DNA of 42,830 bases from Bacillota bacterium. Lineage in GTDB: Bacteria; Bacillota; Clostridia; Acetivibrionales; Acetivibrionaceae. Positions 6,824-15,000 of this stretch are shown here, in pieces (the stretch's first letter is position 1; every line of letters begins with the position of its first letter). Made by a program: the position numbers and the translations under genes. The stretch lies in assembly GCA_023421115.1 (NCBI GenBank), contig JAEZUI010000224.1:1-42830 (forward strand), written 5' to 3'. The notes beneath the pieces are model-generated. The model saw only the letters and a list, made by a program, of their open reading frames with translations. It had not been told where the DNA came from and did not search any database.

Positions 6824-8551
6824 ATGGATGAGCATAATATAAATGATATTGAAAAAAGTAATAATGAAGAGAATGAAGTCAGATATTCCAATTTTATTCA
6901 GGATATCATTAATGACGATATGAAAACCGACAGGATCGGAGACCGTGTACATACAAGATTTCCACCTGAACCAAACGGATACTTGCATATAGGACATGCA
7001 AAATCCATATGTTTGAATTTTGGAATAGCTGCTCAAAACAAAGGTTTGTGCAATTTGAGATTTGATGATACCAATCCTAGCAAGGAAGAGGATGAATATG
7101 TTGAGTCAATAAAAACCGATGTTAAATGGTTGGGATTTGATTGGGAAGACAGACTCTTCTACGCATCGGATTACTTTGAGCGTCTTTATCAATATGCGGT
7201 AAAGCTGATTGAAATGGGAAAAGCCTATGTTTGTGAACTCAGCGCCGATCAAATACGTGAATATAGGGGTACATTGAAGGAACCGGGTAAGGAGAGTCCT
7301 TACAGAAACAGACCGGTGGAAGAAAATCTGGATTTGTTTAATAAGATGAAAAACGGAGAATTTGAGGACGGTTCAAAGGTTCTTAGGGCAAAAATTGACA
7401 TGGCATCTCCGAATTTAAATATGCGTGACCCTGTTATATATAGAATAATGAGAGCTACTCACCATAGGACAGGAGACAAATGGTGCATATATCCTATGTA
7501 TGATTATGCACATCCGTTGTCCGATTCGATGGAGGGGATTACTCATTCAATATGTACACTTGAGTTTGAAGATCATAGACCATTATACAATTGGGTGTTA
7601 GAGACACTTGATGTCGAATGCAAGTCGAGACAGATTGAGTTTGCCCGACTAAACTTGAGCTATACGGTTATGAGTAAGAGAAAACTTCTTCAGTTGGTTA
7701 AAGAAGGTCATGTAAGAGGCTGGGATGATCCTAGAATGCCAACAATTTCAGGGCTTAGAAGACGTGGATATACTCCGGAGTCCATAAGAGATTTTTGTGC
7801 TCGTATAGGAGTTGCTAAGAACAATAGCATTGTTGATCTTGCATTACTCGAACACTGCATAAGAGAAGAACTTAATCTAAAAGCAACAAGAGTTATGGGT
7901 GTGTTACGTCCATTAAAAGTAGTTATAGACAATTATGAAGAGGGACTAGTAGAAGAGTTTGAAGTACCAAATAACCCGGAAGATCCCGAAGCTGGTACAC
8001 GTAAAGTTCCGTTTTCAAAGATTGTTTATATAGACCAGGATGATTTTTGTGAGAATCCGCCAAAGAAATACTTCCGTTTAGCACCGGGCCAAGAAGTAAG
8101 ACTTAAGAGTGCATATATTGTTAAATGTGAAAGTCTTATCAAGGATGAAAAAACAGGACAGATTCTTGAAGTACACTGTTCATATGATCCCGGTTCAAGA
8201 GGAGGAAGTGCTCCTGACGGAAGAAAAGTAAAGGGAACTATTCATTGGGTATCGGCAGCTCATGCTGTTGATGCTGAAGTAAGATTATATGATAATTTGT
8301 TTGGTGATTCAAATCCTGGAGCTGACGAAAACATAGACTTCCTCGATCAACTTAATCCCGATTCTCTGGAAGTTCTAGCAAATTGTAAAATGGAACCAGG
8401 CCTTAAAAATGCAAAGCCCGGAGATATGTTCCAGTTCTTAAGGCTTGGTTATTTCTGTGTTGACAGTGAAGATTCAAAGCCCGAATCACCTGTATTTAAT
8501 CGAACAGTATCACTAAAAGACAGCTGGGCAAAGATTTCCAATAAAGAATAA
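6824..8551 (+). CDS. glnS: Glutaminyl-tRNA synthetase
   Basis: A class I synthetase of 575 residues that charges tRNA-Gln with glutamine. HIGH is at residues 55-58 within PPEPNGYLHIGHAKS, and the KMSKS-equivalent VMSKR at 282-286. The two C-terminal beta-barrel anticodon-binding domains follow (about 340-560). Many Gram-positive bacteria lack this enzyme and make Gln-tRNA through GatCAB; some clostridia carry a GlnRS, and this is one. The sequence reads as GlnRS rather than GluRS through LRFDDTNPSKEEDEYV and the C-terminal barrels. Its N-terminus has about 30 extra acidic residues before the catalytic core. The start follows AGGAGG. An intrinsic terminator closes the gene. Confidence 0.95.
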   Translation: MDEHNINDIEKSNNEENEVRYSNFIQDIINDDMKTDRIGDRVHTRFPPEPNGYLHIGHAKSICLNFGIAAQNKGLCNLRFDDTNPSKEEDEYVESIKTDVKWLGFDWEDRLFYASDYFERLYQYAVKLIEMGKAYVCELSADQIREYRGTLKEPGKESPYRNRPVEENLDLFNKMKNGEFEDGSKVLRAKIDMASPNLNMRDPVIYRIMRATHHRTGDKWCIYPMYDYAHPLSDSMEGITHSICTLEFEDHRPLYNWVLETLDVECKSRQIEFARLNLSYTVMSKRKLLQLVKEGHVRGWDDPRMPTISGLRRRGYTPESIRDFCARIGVAKNNSIVDLALLEHCIREELNLKATRVMGVLRPLKVVIDNYEEGLVEEFEVPNNPEDPEAGTRKVPFSKIVYIDQDDFCENPPKKYFRLAPGQEVRLKSAYIVKCESLIKDEKTGQILEVHCSYDPGSRGGSAPDGRKVKGTIHWVSAAHAVDAEVRLYDNLFGDSNPGADENIDFLDQLNPDSLEVLANCKMEPGLKNAKPGDMFQFLRLGYFCVDSEDSKPESPVFNRTVSLKDSWAKISNKE

Positions 8552-8566
8552 ATTCTTTACATTAAT

Positions 8567-8607
8567 AAAAGACTAGTGCACAACTAATTTTGCACTAGTC
8601 TTTTTAT
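8567..8607 (+). terminator. Intrinsic terminator after glnS
   Basis: A perfect 14-bp stem, 8567-8580 with 8591-8604, ends in a run of T. Confidence 0.85.
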
Positions 8608-8726
8608 AAGAAAGGTACGATTAAAATATAAGTTCCTACTCTGGGATAAGGAAAAAACTTGATTTGATAACGTTTTCAAAATATGAGAATAGGAAGTTAT
8701 TTTTTCGTTATCACTAAGTAAAGTAA

Positions 8727-9608
8727 TCACCCCACAAAAAACTCATAACCCCTTTCCCAACTCTGTGTCTCCCCGGGTTCAATATCAACCCCAATAAAAA
8801 CTTCAGGACTAATAACATGCCCCTTACCCCAAACAGCCACCTTTTGAATTACAAAATTACTAATTTCCCTTACACCAACTCCCGAAGGCTTGTGAATTAG
8901 CTCCCAGAAGTGATTTTCAACCGCTTTAAATCCTCCCGGAACAATATAAAAGTCACTTTGAGGCTGCTTATTCCAAGTTATTTCATTGCCCAAAACACTC
9001 AGAACATCCGGAGTTTCTTTAGACTCCGCAGAGTAAGGAAACTTAAGTACATAATCAGAACCTGTTGGATTATTGTCTATTGATATGAAATTATGACAGT
9101 ACTCCTCCGTATGAATAGCTTTAGAACCTACATTTTTAAGAATGTATTTAATTATCATTCTGTTTTCATCCACACAAACTTTTTTAATCATATGCACCGC
9201 ATAACCATTACACTCCACAGGTTCAACCTCGAAATTTACATAGTCGATGCCTGACTCTATTTTTACAGGGTAAGGAGTCACCTCATATTTATCAAAAAAG
9301 AAATAATCCGATTCATCAGGTCTTGTCAATAAACCGGTGCCTATTTTGTGAAATTTCTCTCCTGGTTTTGCCTCGTCATAACCTATGGGCGTATGTATTC
9401 CAAATTCGTTACAGAATCCAAATCCCCCTGAACCTTCACCGGGTATTGGAGATTCCGGTGCGCAAAATGTATGTGTACCGTCTAATACTACACTAGTTAT
9501 AAAACCTGTCCAATCAAAGCGAGATCCGCTATATGATGTTCCAGGACGTGCAATTTCTATATCAAGTCGCTTTCCTGATATTTTTAATGTTTGTGTGTCA
9601 TGAGACAT
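8727..9608 (-). CDS. Galactose mutarotase-like (aldose 1-epimerase fold) protein
   Basis: A 293-residue, mostly beta-strand protein without signal peptide or membrane segment. The pattern WTGFITSVVLDG near the start, the central YILKNVGSKAIHTEEYCHNF and the late FIGVDIEPGETQSWERGYEFF follow the order seen in the galactose mutarotase superfamily, where a strand pair rich in N-x-G and a conserved His/Glu surround the sugar pocket. E167-E168 and H171 are candidate pocket residues by that analogy. The substrate cannot be told; it may be a non-catalytic carbohydrate-binding relative. GAGGAGG precedes the ATG. No sugar-catabolic genes lie beside it. Confidence 0.65.
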   Translation of the reverse strand: MSHDTQTLKISGKRLDIEIARPGTSYSGSRFDWTGFITSVVLDGTHTFCAPESPIPGEGSGGFGFCNEFGIHTPIGYDEAKPGEKFHKIGTGLLTRPDESDYFFFDKYEVTPYPVKIESGIDYVNFEVEPVECNGYAVHMIKKVCVDENRMIIKYILKNVGSKAIHTEEYCHNFISIDNNPTGSDYVLKFPYSAESKETPDVLSVLGNEITWNKQPQSDFYIVPGGFKAVENHFWELIHKPSGVGVREISNFVIQKVAVWGKGHVISPEVFIGVDIEPGETQSWERGYEFFVG

Positions 9609-9762
9609 ATTTTATCCTCCTCTTATTCTATATAGACTATTTACAATGTTTGTAGTCTGTATAGTAATTTTATCACAAAAACAAATATATAAAAATAATA
9701 AATGGACTGATACATTTCAAAATGATAGAATAAAATAAAGGTAAAAATATTGCCACGAACTG

Positions 9763-9791
9763 TTGGAATTATAGAGAAAAAATGAGATAAT
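9763..9791 (+). promoter_or_regulatory. Promoter of the PilZ gene
   Basis: TTGGAA at 9763-9768, a 17-base spacer, then GATAAT at 9786-9791 with a TGA extended -10 element just upstream. Confidence 0.5.
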
Positions 9792-9828
9792 ATAGGAAGA
9801 TAAAAATTTAGAAAAGACAGGGATTTAT

Positions 9829-10464
9829 ATGAGTTTTAAAAAGGGAGATATTGTTACTGTATCAAATAAGTTTGAAGAGTATATGGGAACCGCTTTGGTG
9901 CTTCATAGGGATGATGAAGAGGTTGACATAAAAATAATAGACGAACCGATTAACGTTGAAGATATACCGGAGGGAAGGATGTTGCTTGGGTATGAAAGCT
10001 ATAACAGCATTTATGCCGTCTATTGTAATGTTGTAAGAAAGGCGGATGACTCCGGTGTGATTCAGCTTAAAATAAGTAAAACCTTTTCTGTAATAAACAG
10101 AAGGTTTTCAACTAGGTATCCCGCTTTTTTTAAAGTTAATATTTCTGATTTGCAGCTATTGCAACCTTTTGAAGGTGTTATAAGGAACATGAGTCTGAGG
10201 GGTTTTATGGTCAATACTCATGTAAATCTTGATGTAAATAATTTTGTCAAAATGAACATAAAACTTGACAGCCGCACGGTTAGCCTTAAGGCTAGGATAG
10301 CAAGAAAAAACGGACAAAACGGAAACTTTAATTATGGTTTATGTGCTGTGGATTTGGGGTATGATGAAAAGATTCTTATGAGATCAATTGTGACAGAACT
10401 TAAGGAAAAAAACAGAAAGATATCTGAAAGGATTATAAAAGGTTATATTGGAGATGAAGGGTAA
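9829..10464 (+). CDS. PilZ-domain c-di-GMP receptor, YcgR-like
   Basis: A 211-residue two-domain protein. Residues 1-85 form an N-terminal beta-barrel of the YcgR_2 kind. Residues 86-200 form a PilZ domain with the c-di-GMP signature R92-F-S-T-R96 and N120-M-S-L-R-G125. Proteins of this layout bind c-di-GMP and, in known cases, slow flagella or control surface behaviour. No flagellar gene is nearby, so the output is unknown. An HD-GYP protein that could degrade c-di-GMP is encoded elsewhere in the window (27.2 kb). It is a single gene with its own promoter and terminator; the ribosome site is weak (GACAGGGA). Confidence 0.88.
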   Translation: MSFKKGDIVTVSNKFEEYMGTALVLHRDDEEVDIKIIDEPINVEDIPEGRMLLGYESYNSIYAVYCNVVRKADDSGVIQLKISKTFSVINRRFSTRYPAFFKVNISDLQLLQPFEGVIRNMSLRGFMVNTHVNLDVNNFVKMNIKLDSRTVSLKARIARKNGQNGNFNYGLCAVDLGYDEKILMRSIVTELKEKNRKISERIIKGYIGDEG

Positions 10465-10492
10465 AAAAAGGAGCTTTTAAGCTCCTTTTTAG
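10465..10492 (+). terminator. Intrinsic terminator between convergent genes
   Basis: Stem 10465-10476 with 10479-10490, A-rich on the left and T-rich on the right. It can serve the PilZ gene and, in reverse, the antiporter gene. Confidence 0.85.
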
Positions 10493-10505
10493 ATAATTTT
10501 TATTT

Positions 10506-11705
10506 TCAGCATTTTATGGAGTGTTGTTTAGGGTCAATAACAATTTCTCCTGCTTTTTGTAATGCAAGTTTTGATGCTACAGGTCCTATAATTGAGTATA
10601 TAAAAGTTGAACACAGAATTACAGCACGTATCTGAGGTGCATACTTTGGTATAAGACTTTCCGCAACAACAATCAATCCAAGTGCTACACCAGCTTGTGG
10701 CATCAAGGTTGCACCAAGATATTTGCATATTTTTTCTTCCTGTTTTGTAAACTTTCCTCCAAGCCATGAACCTGCGATTTTCCCAATTACGCGCATAACA
10801 ACATAAACAAGTCCGATAAGACCGATTTTTGGAAGTGCAGAAACATCAAAACCTGCACCGGAAATTGCAAAAAATATCATAAATATGGGAGGGGTAAAGG
10901 CTTCAGAAATTTTAATAACATCATCTGTTTTACTATAAATATTAACAAGCATTCCTCCTAAAGCCATACATGCCAATAGGGGAGAGCCGTGTATAACTTC
11001 AGCAAACCAGTAGGTGAATAAAACAAAAGCAATTGTAATACAAAGAACATTCGAGGGCTTTTTAAACCATCTAAAAACTACTTTCATAAGAATGCTTATT
11101 AAAGCACCAATAACAAGTGAAATAACTACTTCATACACCGGACTTAATATTGATAAAAATAAATTGGTGTTCATGGATGAGTCCAATAATTTCACTATAG
11201 TCACCGTAAATCCGAAGGCAATTAGTGCAACGGCATCATCTATAGCTACGACACTCATCAGCATTGAGGTAAGAGGACCCCTTGCTTTATACTGATTAAT
11301 TACCATTATTGTTTGTGCCGGTGCTGTAGCTGCTGCAATTGCTCCAAGTAAAAGCGAAAGCTTAAGGTCAAACCCGAAAACAATAAGCGTTATAGTAACC
11401 AAAATAACTGCTCCAAACGCCTCAGCAATGGCAATAATAATTGGAGCTGTACCCACTTTCTTAAAGTAAGAAAGATTAAATTCACTTCCTATTGAAAAGG
11501 CTATAAACGCAAGTGCGATATCCGACACAACTTTAAAGCCATTTACCATGGAAGAAGGAACTAAATTGAGAAATGACGGACCTAAAAGCAAACCTGCGAT
11601 AAGATAACCTGTTACATTTGGCATTTTAAAAAGCTTTGCTAGCCTACCGAATAAAATACTTAAAAAAATCATTAAAACTACTTCAATAATAATTTTACTA
11701 TCCAA
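10506..11705 (-). CDS. Cation:proton antiporter, CPA2 (KefB/NapA-like) family
   Basis: A 399-residue membrane protein with about twelve hydrophobic helices. The family marks are LFKMPNVTGYLIAGLLLGP in the first helices, the unwound-helix motif ATAPAQT, and the conserved acidic pair in VAIDDAVALIAFG. It would exchange Na+ or K+ for protons. There is no C-terminal TrkA-N/RCK domain, so it lacks the built-in nucleotide-gated control of KefB. It follows the PII-like gene by a single base, so the two are translationally coupled and the PII-like protein may be its external regulator (inference). The start overlaps the intergenic TTTACATT region with AAGGGGA upstream. Confidence 0.9.
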   Translation of the reverse strand: MDSKIIIEVVLMIFLSILFGRLAKLFKMPNVTGYLIAGLLLGPSFLNLVPSSMVNGFKVVSDIALAFIAFSIGSEFNLSYFKKVGTAPIIIAIAEAFGAVILVTITLIVFGFDLKLSLLLGAIAAATAPAQTIMVINQYKARGPLTSMLMSVVAIDDAVALIAFGFTVTIVKLLDSSMNTNLFLSILSPVYEVVISLVIGALISILMKVVFRWFKKPSNVLCITIAFVLFTYWFAEVIHGSPLLACMALGGMLVNIYSKTDDVIKISEAFTPPIFMIFFAISGAGFDVSALPKIGLIGLVYVVMRVIGKIAGSWLGGKFTKQEEKICKYLGATLMPQAGVALGLIVVAESLIPKYAPQIRAVILCSTFIYSIIGPVASKLALQKAGEIVIDPKQHSIKC

Positions 11706-11706
11706 T

Positions 11707-12048
11707 TTACATTATCCCCTTTGCAAAATCCACAGGAACACTAAAGACAACACCCGTATCTTTAGAGGAAAGATCACCTACTACCGATTCAATAACAGAG
11801 ACGGCAGTATCTAATTGTGAATCCTGTATTACAGTTAAAATAATATTACTTTTTTCCCTTTCAGGCTTTAAAAACACTCTTAAAGAGCTCAAAAACGATA
11901 TTTCATCGTCATCATGTTTACAGCTTAAAAGTCTCGCCATACCAATGCTGTCGATTACTGTCGCGCCTTTGATATCATTGTTTACAAAAGCAGTCAAGAC
12001 ATCATCGAGCTTTTCAACCCTGTTTAACACGAAAAATAACAATTTCAT
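11707..12048 (-). CDS. PII-like signalling protein paired with antiporter
   Basis: A 113-residue protein of beta-alpha-beta pattern. It starts MKLLFFVLNRVEKLDDVL and continues with NNDIKGATVIDSIGM, the usual opening of GlnB/PII-like ferredoxin-fold proteins. I chose the ATG at 12048 because GAGGTG sits seven bases upstream; an ATG eleven codons earlier has no ribosome site. The canonical PII T-loop tyrosine is not seen: the T-loop region instead holds LLSCKHDDDEIS. PII-like proteins often sit beside the transporters they control, and here the antiporter gene begins one base after the stop. The ligand is unknown. Confidence 0.7.
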   Translation of the reverse strand: MKLLFFVLNRVEKLDDVLTAFVNNDIKGATVIDSIGMARLLSCKHDDDEISFLSSLRVFLKPEREKSNIILTVIQDSQLDTAVSVIESVVGDLSSKDTGVVFSVPVDFAKGIM

Positions 12049-12099
12049 AGGCAACACCTCTTTATAATTAAGTACAAGCACTATAAGATTATAACATAT

Positions 12100-12954
12100 C
12101 TAAGTAATGTTTTCATATTTATTTAATTTTTTGTACCATACGTTCATACTTTCAATTTGCCCCGATATATCGGTGTTGTTAATTAACGTGCCTCCATATT
12201 TATAGTTATTTTTGGAAAAGGTTATATTCATACCTGCAGACAAAGATCTTGCAATGGTGTATGCGGTTTTTATCCCCATATTGAGTAATCTTTTCTCCAT
12301 GGTTTTAAGCAGATATAATGCAAAGCCATAGCCTCTAAAATCAGGATGTACTGCAAAATCCGTCATTTCAGCGTTAGAATATTTTTTGGCAAGTTCTATT
12401 GAGGATAATGCAACAAGATCTTTTCCATACCATATTCCAAAATATATTAAGTTTTCTTCCATTGTTTTTAAGACATAGTTCTCATCATGTATCGGAAAGG
12501 GATAACTCTTAAATACCGTCTTATACAACTTTGTCATGTCGCTAACATCATTTTTTATTGCCTCTCTTAGTGAAAATTCTTCCGATAAATCTCCACTGTT
12601 TGATAGGGGCCCTTTGCTTAGAGCAATATTGAGAATTTCAGTACATTTATTCATAAGTGGAGCGGTTTTTCTATTTAGATCAGGGTATTTACACATAAAG
12701 TTTGCGTCATTTTCTCCATTAAAGAAGTTTTCGATTACTGCTTCACTCTTATAATCGTTCCTCTCAAATATATCTTTACAAGTAAAAGGTATTTTGGCAA
12801 TGATTTTACCATATCCGTTGTCTTTAGCAAGTTCATCAAGTTTTTTTATGATTTCGGGCAAATCGGCTAGATCAAGTGACATAACATATATTCTGTTGCT
12901 ATTCCTACCGTGGTGTACCGTGGAATGCCCGATTTTTTCTATTATATCAAACAT
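12100..12954 (-). CDS. ablB: Beta-lysine N6-acetyltransferase
   Basis: A 284-residue GNAT-family enzyme. The C-terminal half carries the acetyl-CoA-binding loop HPDFRGYGFALYLL (R/Q-x-x-G-x-G/A type), and the N-terminal half is the extended region typical of AblB. It acetylates beta-lysine made by the upstream aminomutase, giving N-epsilon-acetyl-beta-lysine, a compatible solute known from methanogenic archaea and some bacteria. It starts nine bases after ablA, preceded by AAGGAG, so the two form an operon. The family assignment rests mostly on this pairing plus the fold motif. Confidence 0.87.
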   Translation of the reverse strand: MFDIIEKIGHSTVHHGRNSNRIYVMSLDLADLPEIIKKLDELAKDNGYGKIIAKIPFTCKDIFERNDYKSEAVIENFFNGENDANFMCKYPDLNRKTAPLMNKCTEILNIALSKGPLSNSGDLSEEFSLREAIKNDVSDMTKLYKTVFKSYPFPIHDENYVLKTMEENLIYFGIWYGKDLVALSSIELAKKYSNAEMTDFAVHPDFRGYGFALYLLKTMEKRLLNMGIKTAYTIARSLSAGMNITFSKNNYKYGGTLINNTDISGQIESMNVWYKKLNKYENIT

Positions 12955-12963
12955 ATTTTCTCC

Positions 12964-14262
12964 TTATTCCTCGAATTCTTCAGTCGGCGTGAGTGTTATT
13001 GTTTCATTATAATCTGCAAGCAGTCTGGCAATACCTACTGTCTTGTCTTCCTGAGCTTCATCTAATTTTAAATGCAAATTGCAAGTATCACATTTTAAGT
13101 CACAAGTCGTATGATGATAACAACTTGGTTCCTGGTAAGTTGTTATTACGCCTTCATAATTTCTCAAAATAACTTTATTGGTTGACCAGGATATAATGTA
13201 ATTTGGCATAACAGGGATTTTACCGCCGCCACCGGGAGCATCAATGACATAAGTTGGAACAGCAAAGCCGCTGGTGTGTCCCCTTAGACTTTCCATTATT
13301 TCAATGCCTTTACCGACTGAAGTCCTAAAATGTTCAAGTCCTTCGGATAAATCACATTGGTATATATAGTATGGTCTGACTCTGTTTTGAACCAGCCTAT
13401 GAACAAGACGTTTCATTATTCTAGGGCAGTCGTTTACGTCTGCCAAAAGAACCGACTGATTTCCTAAAGGAATACCCGCAAAGGCGAGTTTTTTGAGTGC
13501 CTTTTTTGAGGAATCGGTAATTTCCTTTGGGTGGTTAAAATGTGTGTTTATCCATATAGTACCGTGCTTTTTTAATATTTCAACAAGATCATCAGTTATT
13601 CTGGAAGGAAGTACAACCGGGGTTCTTGTTCCTAGCCTTACAATTTCCACGTGCTCAATTTTGTCAAGTTCCCCAAGGATCCAATCAAGTAACTCATCGG
13701 ATAGCATAAAGGGATCACCGCCTGATAAGAGAACATCCCTAATGACGGGGTTATTTTTTATATAGTCAATACCCTTTTGCATTTGCTCTTTTGAAGGTAT
13801 GCTATCACGGTCGCCAACTTTTCTTTTTCTTGTACAATGCCTGCAATACATAGCGCAAATATTACTTATATGAAACAAAACTCTGTCGGGATATCTATGG
13901 GTTATGCCTTGAACAGGACTGTTTGTATCCTCTGCTAACGGATCCGACATATCGCAATTCGTAACTTTGAGTTCTCTTATATCCGGAAACGCCTGTTTAA
14001 AAATAGGATCATTACGGTAATCATCAGTATCAATCAAGGATAAATAGTAAGGTGTTATTGAAATAGGAAATATATCTATAGTCTGTTTGATTTGCTCTCT
14101 TTCATCCTCGCTAAACTTTATTCCTAAGATTTTTTCAACCATATCAACGCTTCTAACGGCATTTTTAATCTGCCATCTCCAATCATTCCAAAGCTTTAAG
14201 GATTCCTTTGTGAAAGCATCACCATCCATTTTTTGTTTTGTAAGTTTAATCATTGATTCCAT
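12964..14262 (-). CDS. ablA: L-lysine 2,3-aminomutase
   Basis: A radical SAM and PLP enzyme of 432 residues that converts L-lysine to L-beta-lysine. The [4Fe-4S] site is C136-x3-C140-x2-C143 in AMYCRHCTRKRKVG. The PLP lysine is K348 in DAPGGGGKIP. A C-terminal cysteine cluster (CDLKCDTCNL) fits the zinc site of KamA-type enzymes. In other clostridia KamA serves lysine fermentation; here the partner is an AblB-type acetyltransferase and not the 5,6-aminomutase genes, so osmolyte synthesis is more likely. GAGGAGG lies before the ATG. The 5' side is a long gene-free spacer that holds a palindromic element close to the start. Confidence 0.94.
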   Translation of the reverse strand: MESMIKLTKQKMDGDAFTKESLKLWNDWRWQIKNAVRSVDMVEKILGIKFSEDEREQIKQTIDIFPISITPYYLSLIDTDDYRNDPIFKQAFPDIRELKVTNCDMSDPLAEDTNSPVQGITHRYPDRVLFHISNICAMYCRHCTRKRKVGDRDSIPSKEQMQKGIDYIKNNPVIRDVLLSGGDPFMLSDELLDWILGELDKIEHVEIVRLGTRTPVVLPSRITDDLVEILKKHGTIWINTHFNHPKEITDSSKKALKKLAFAGIPLGNQSVLLADVNDCPRIMKRLVHRLVQNRVRPYYIYQCDLSEGLEHFRTSVGKGIEIMESLRGHTSGFAVPTYVIDAPGGGGKIPVMPNYIISWSTNKVILRNYEGVITTYQEPSCYHHTTCDLKCDTCNLHLKLDEAQEDKTVGIARLLADYNETITLTPTEEFEE

Positions 14263-14337
14263 AAACCTTATCCTCCTCTTTCAGTTGAAATAACTGAATC
14301 ATCTGCTTAATTATTATTGTCCAATGCTTTTAATGCG

Positions 14338-14425
14338 ATTTCAAAAAAATAACTGGTCAATTGCCACTTCAGAAAATTTGATAGGTTTTGTGACCTAAAT
14401 ATTGTATAGGTTATTTTTTTGAAAT
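14338..14425. repeat. Complete MITE-like palindromic element, 88 bp
   Basis: The element is bounded by perfect 16-bp inverted ends: ATTTCAAAAAAATAAC at 14338-14353 and its reverse complement at 14410-14425. The interior is AT-rich and non-coding. No clear target-site duplication is seen. Related copies lie at 3597, 14911 and 19366. Confidence 0.75.
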
Positions 14426-14460
14426 GGCTTTAAAATATATATTGTGCAAAAAAATATAAA

Positions 14461-14497
14461 AACACTCTAACTCTATTTAAAATAGAGTTAGAGTGTT
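14461..14497. repeat. Perfect 18-bp inverted repeat
   Basis: The arms 14461-14478 and 14480-14497 are complementary, with an A-run before and a short T-run after. It could terminate transcription on either strand, but no gene ends next to it. It lies 35 bp from the complete palindromic element. Confidence 0.65.
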
Positions 14498-14866
14498 TAA
14501 GCTTTCCTGAATTAACAGTTCACTTTATACCATAATTATTATAGTATAGATTATGACCTTTTGATCCTAATCAAACCCCAGTTCTAAAATATGTTTTTCG
14601 ACAAAATTTTAAGCTATGTATGGCAGACTAACTGTTCCCCACATTGAGCAAATACGTGAAACAGCTCGCAAGCCGCCTACTCATTTTGTTTACTTCACAA
14701 TGAATATTAATATAACGAAAGGTGATTACCATATAATAACACTACAATAGCATATTTAGCTTGATGTGTCAAATGTAGCTCGAAGGCTTGTGTCCTATGA
14801 GCCTTTGAAATATTGCGTTACAGGAACTAATTGTAATGGGAAATTTTACGAATAACACAGCATATA

Positions 14867-14895
14867 TTGTGAATAGCAATAATGTGTGATAATAT
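14867..14895 (+). promoter_or_regulatory. Likely promoter of pgeF
   Basis: TTGTGA at 14867-14872, a 17-base spacer, and TAATAT at 14890-14895 with a TGA extended -10. Confidence 0.45.
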
Positions 14896-14910
14896 TTTTT
14901 ATTATAAGGG

Positions 14911-14955
14911 ATTTCAAAAAAATAACTGGTCAATGGGTGTTTCAAAAAAGTTGAT
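14911..14955. repeat. Left part of a MITE-like element in the pgeF leader
   Basis: Bases 14910-14934 are identical over 25 positions to 14337-14361 (left end of the complete copy), and the following 20 bases remain similar. The right inverted end is absent. It lies between the likely promoter and the ribosome site of pgeF. Confidence 0.7.
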
Positions 14956-15000
14956 TTTAATGGATTGGAACAACTAATGTGCAGTCAGGAGGAGCAAACT

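Larger units (their letters stand above)
14263..15000. other. Gene-free spacer, 738 bp, between divergent ablA and pgeF
   Basis: No convincing gene is present; the longest frame with an ATG (14616) has 44 codons and no ribosome site. It contains one complete and one partial palindromic element, a strong hairpin at 14461-14497 and the likely pgeF promoter. Codon-like structure is lacking throughout. It looks like a repeat-insertion hotspot or the scar of a lost gene. Confidence 0.6.

Noticed and set aside
12536..13012. Plus-strand frames opposite ablB
   Set aside because: They are shadows of the acetyltransferase and aminomutase genes, with no ribosome sites and hydrophobic low-complexity translations.
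14556..14570. Twelve-base match TTTGATCCTAAT between the ablA-pgeF spacer and the panB leader (about 24183)
   Set aside because: A single 12-base match in 43 kb of AT-rich DNA is likely chance; the flanks do not align.
14616..14750. 44-codon frame in the ablA-pgeF spacer
   Set aside because: There is no ribosome site, no recognisable motif, and it sits in DNA filled with repeats; the length is easily reached by chance.
14338..14960. A whole insertion sequence bounded by the two direct copies
   Set aside because: The 550 bases between them hold no transposase or remnant that I can recognise; two separate small elements explain the data better.
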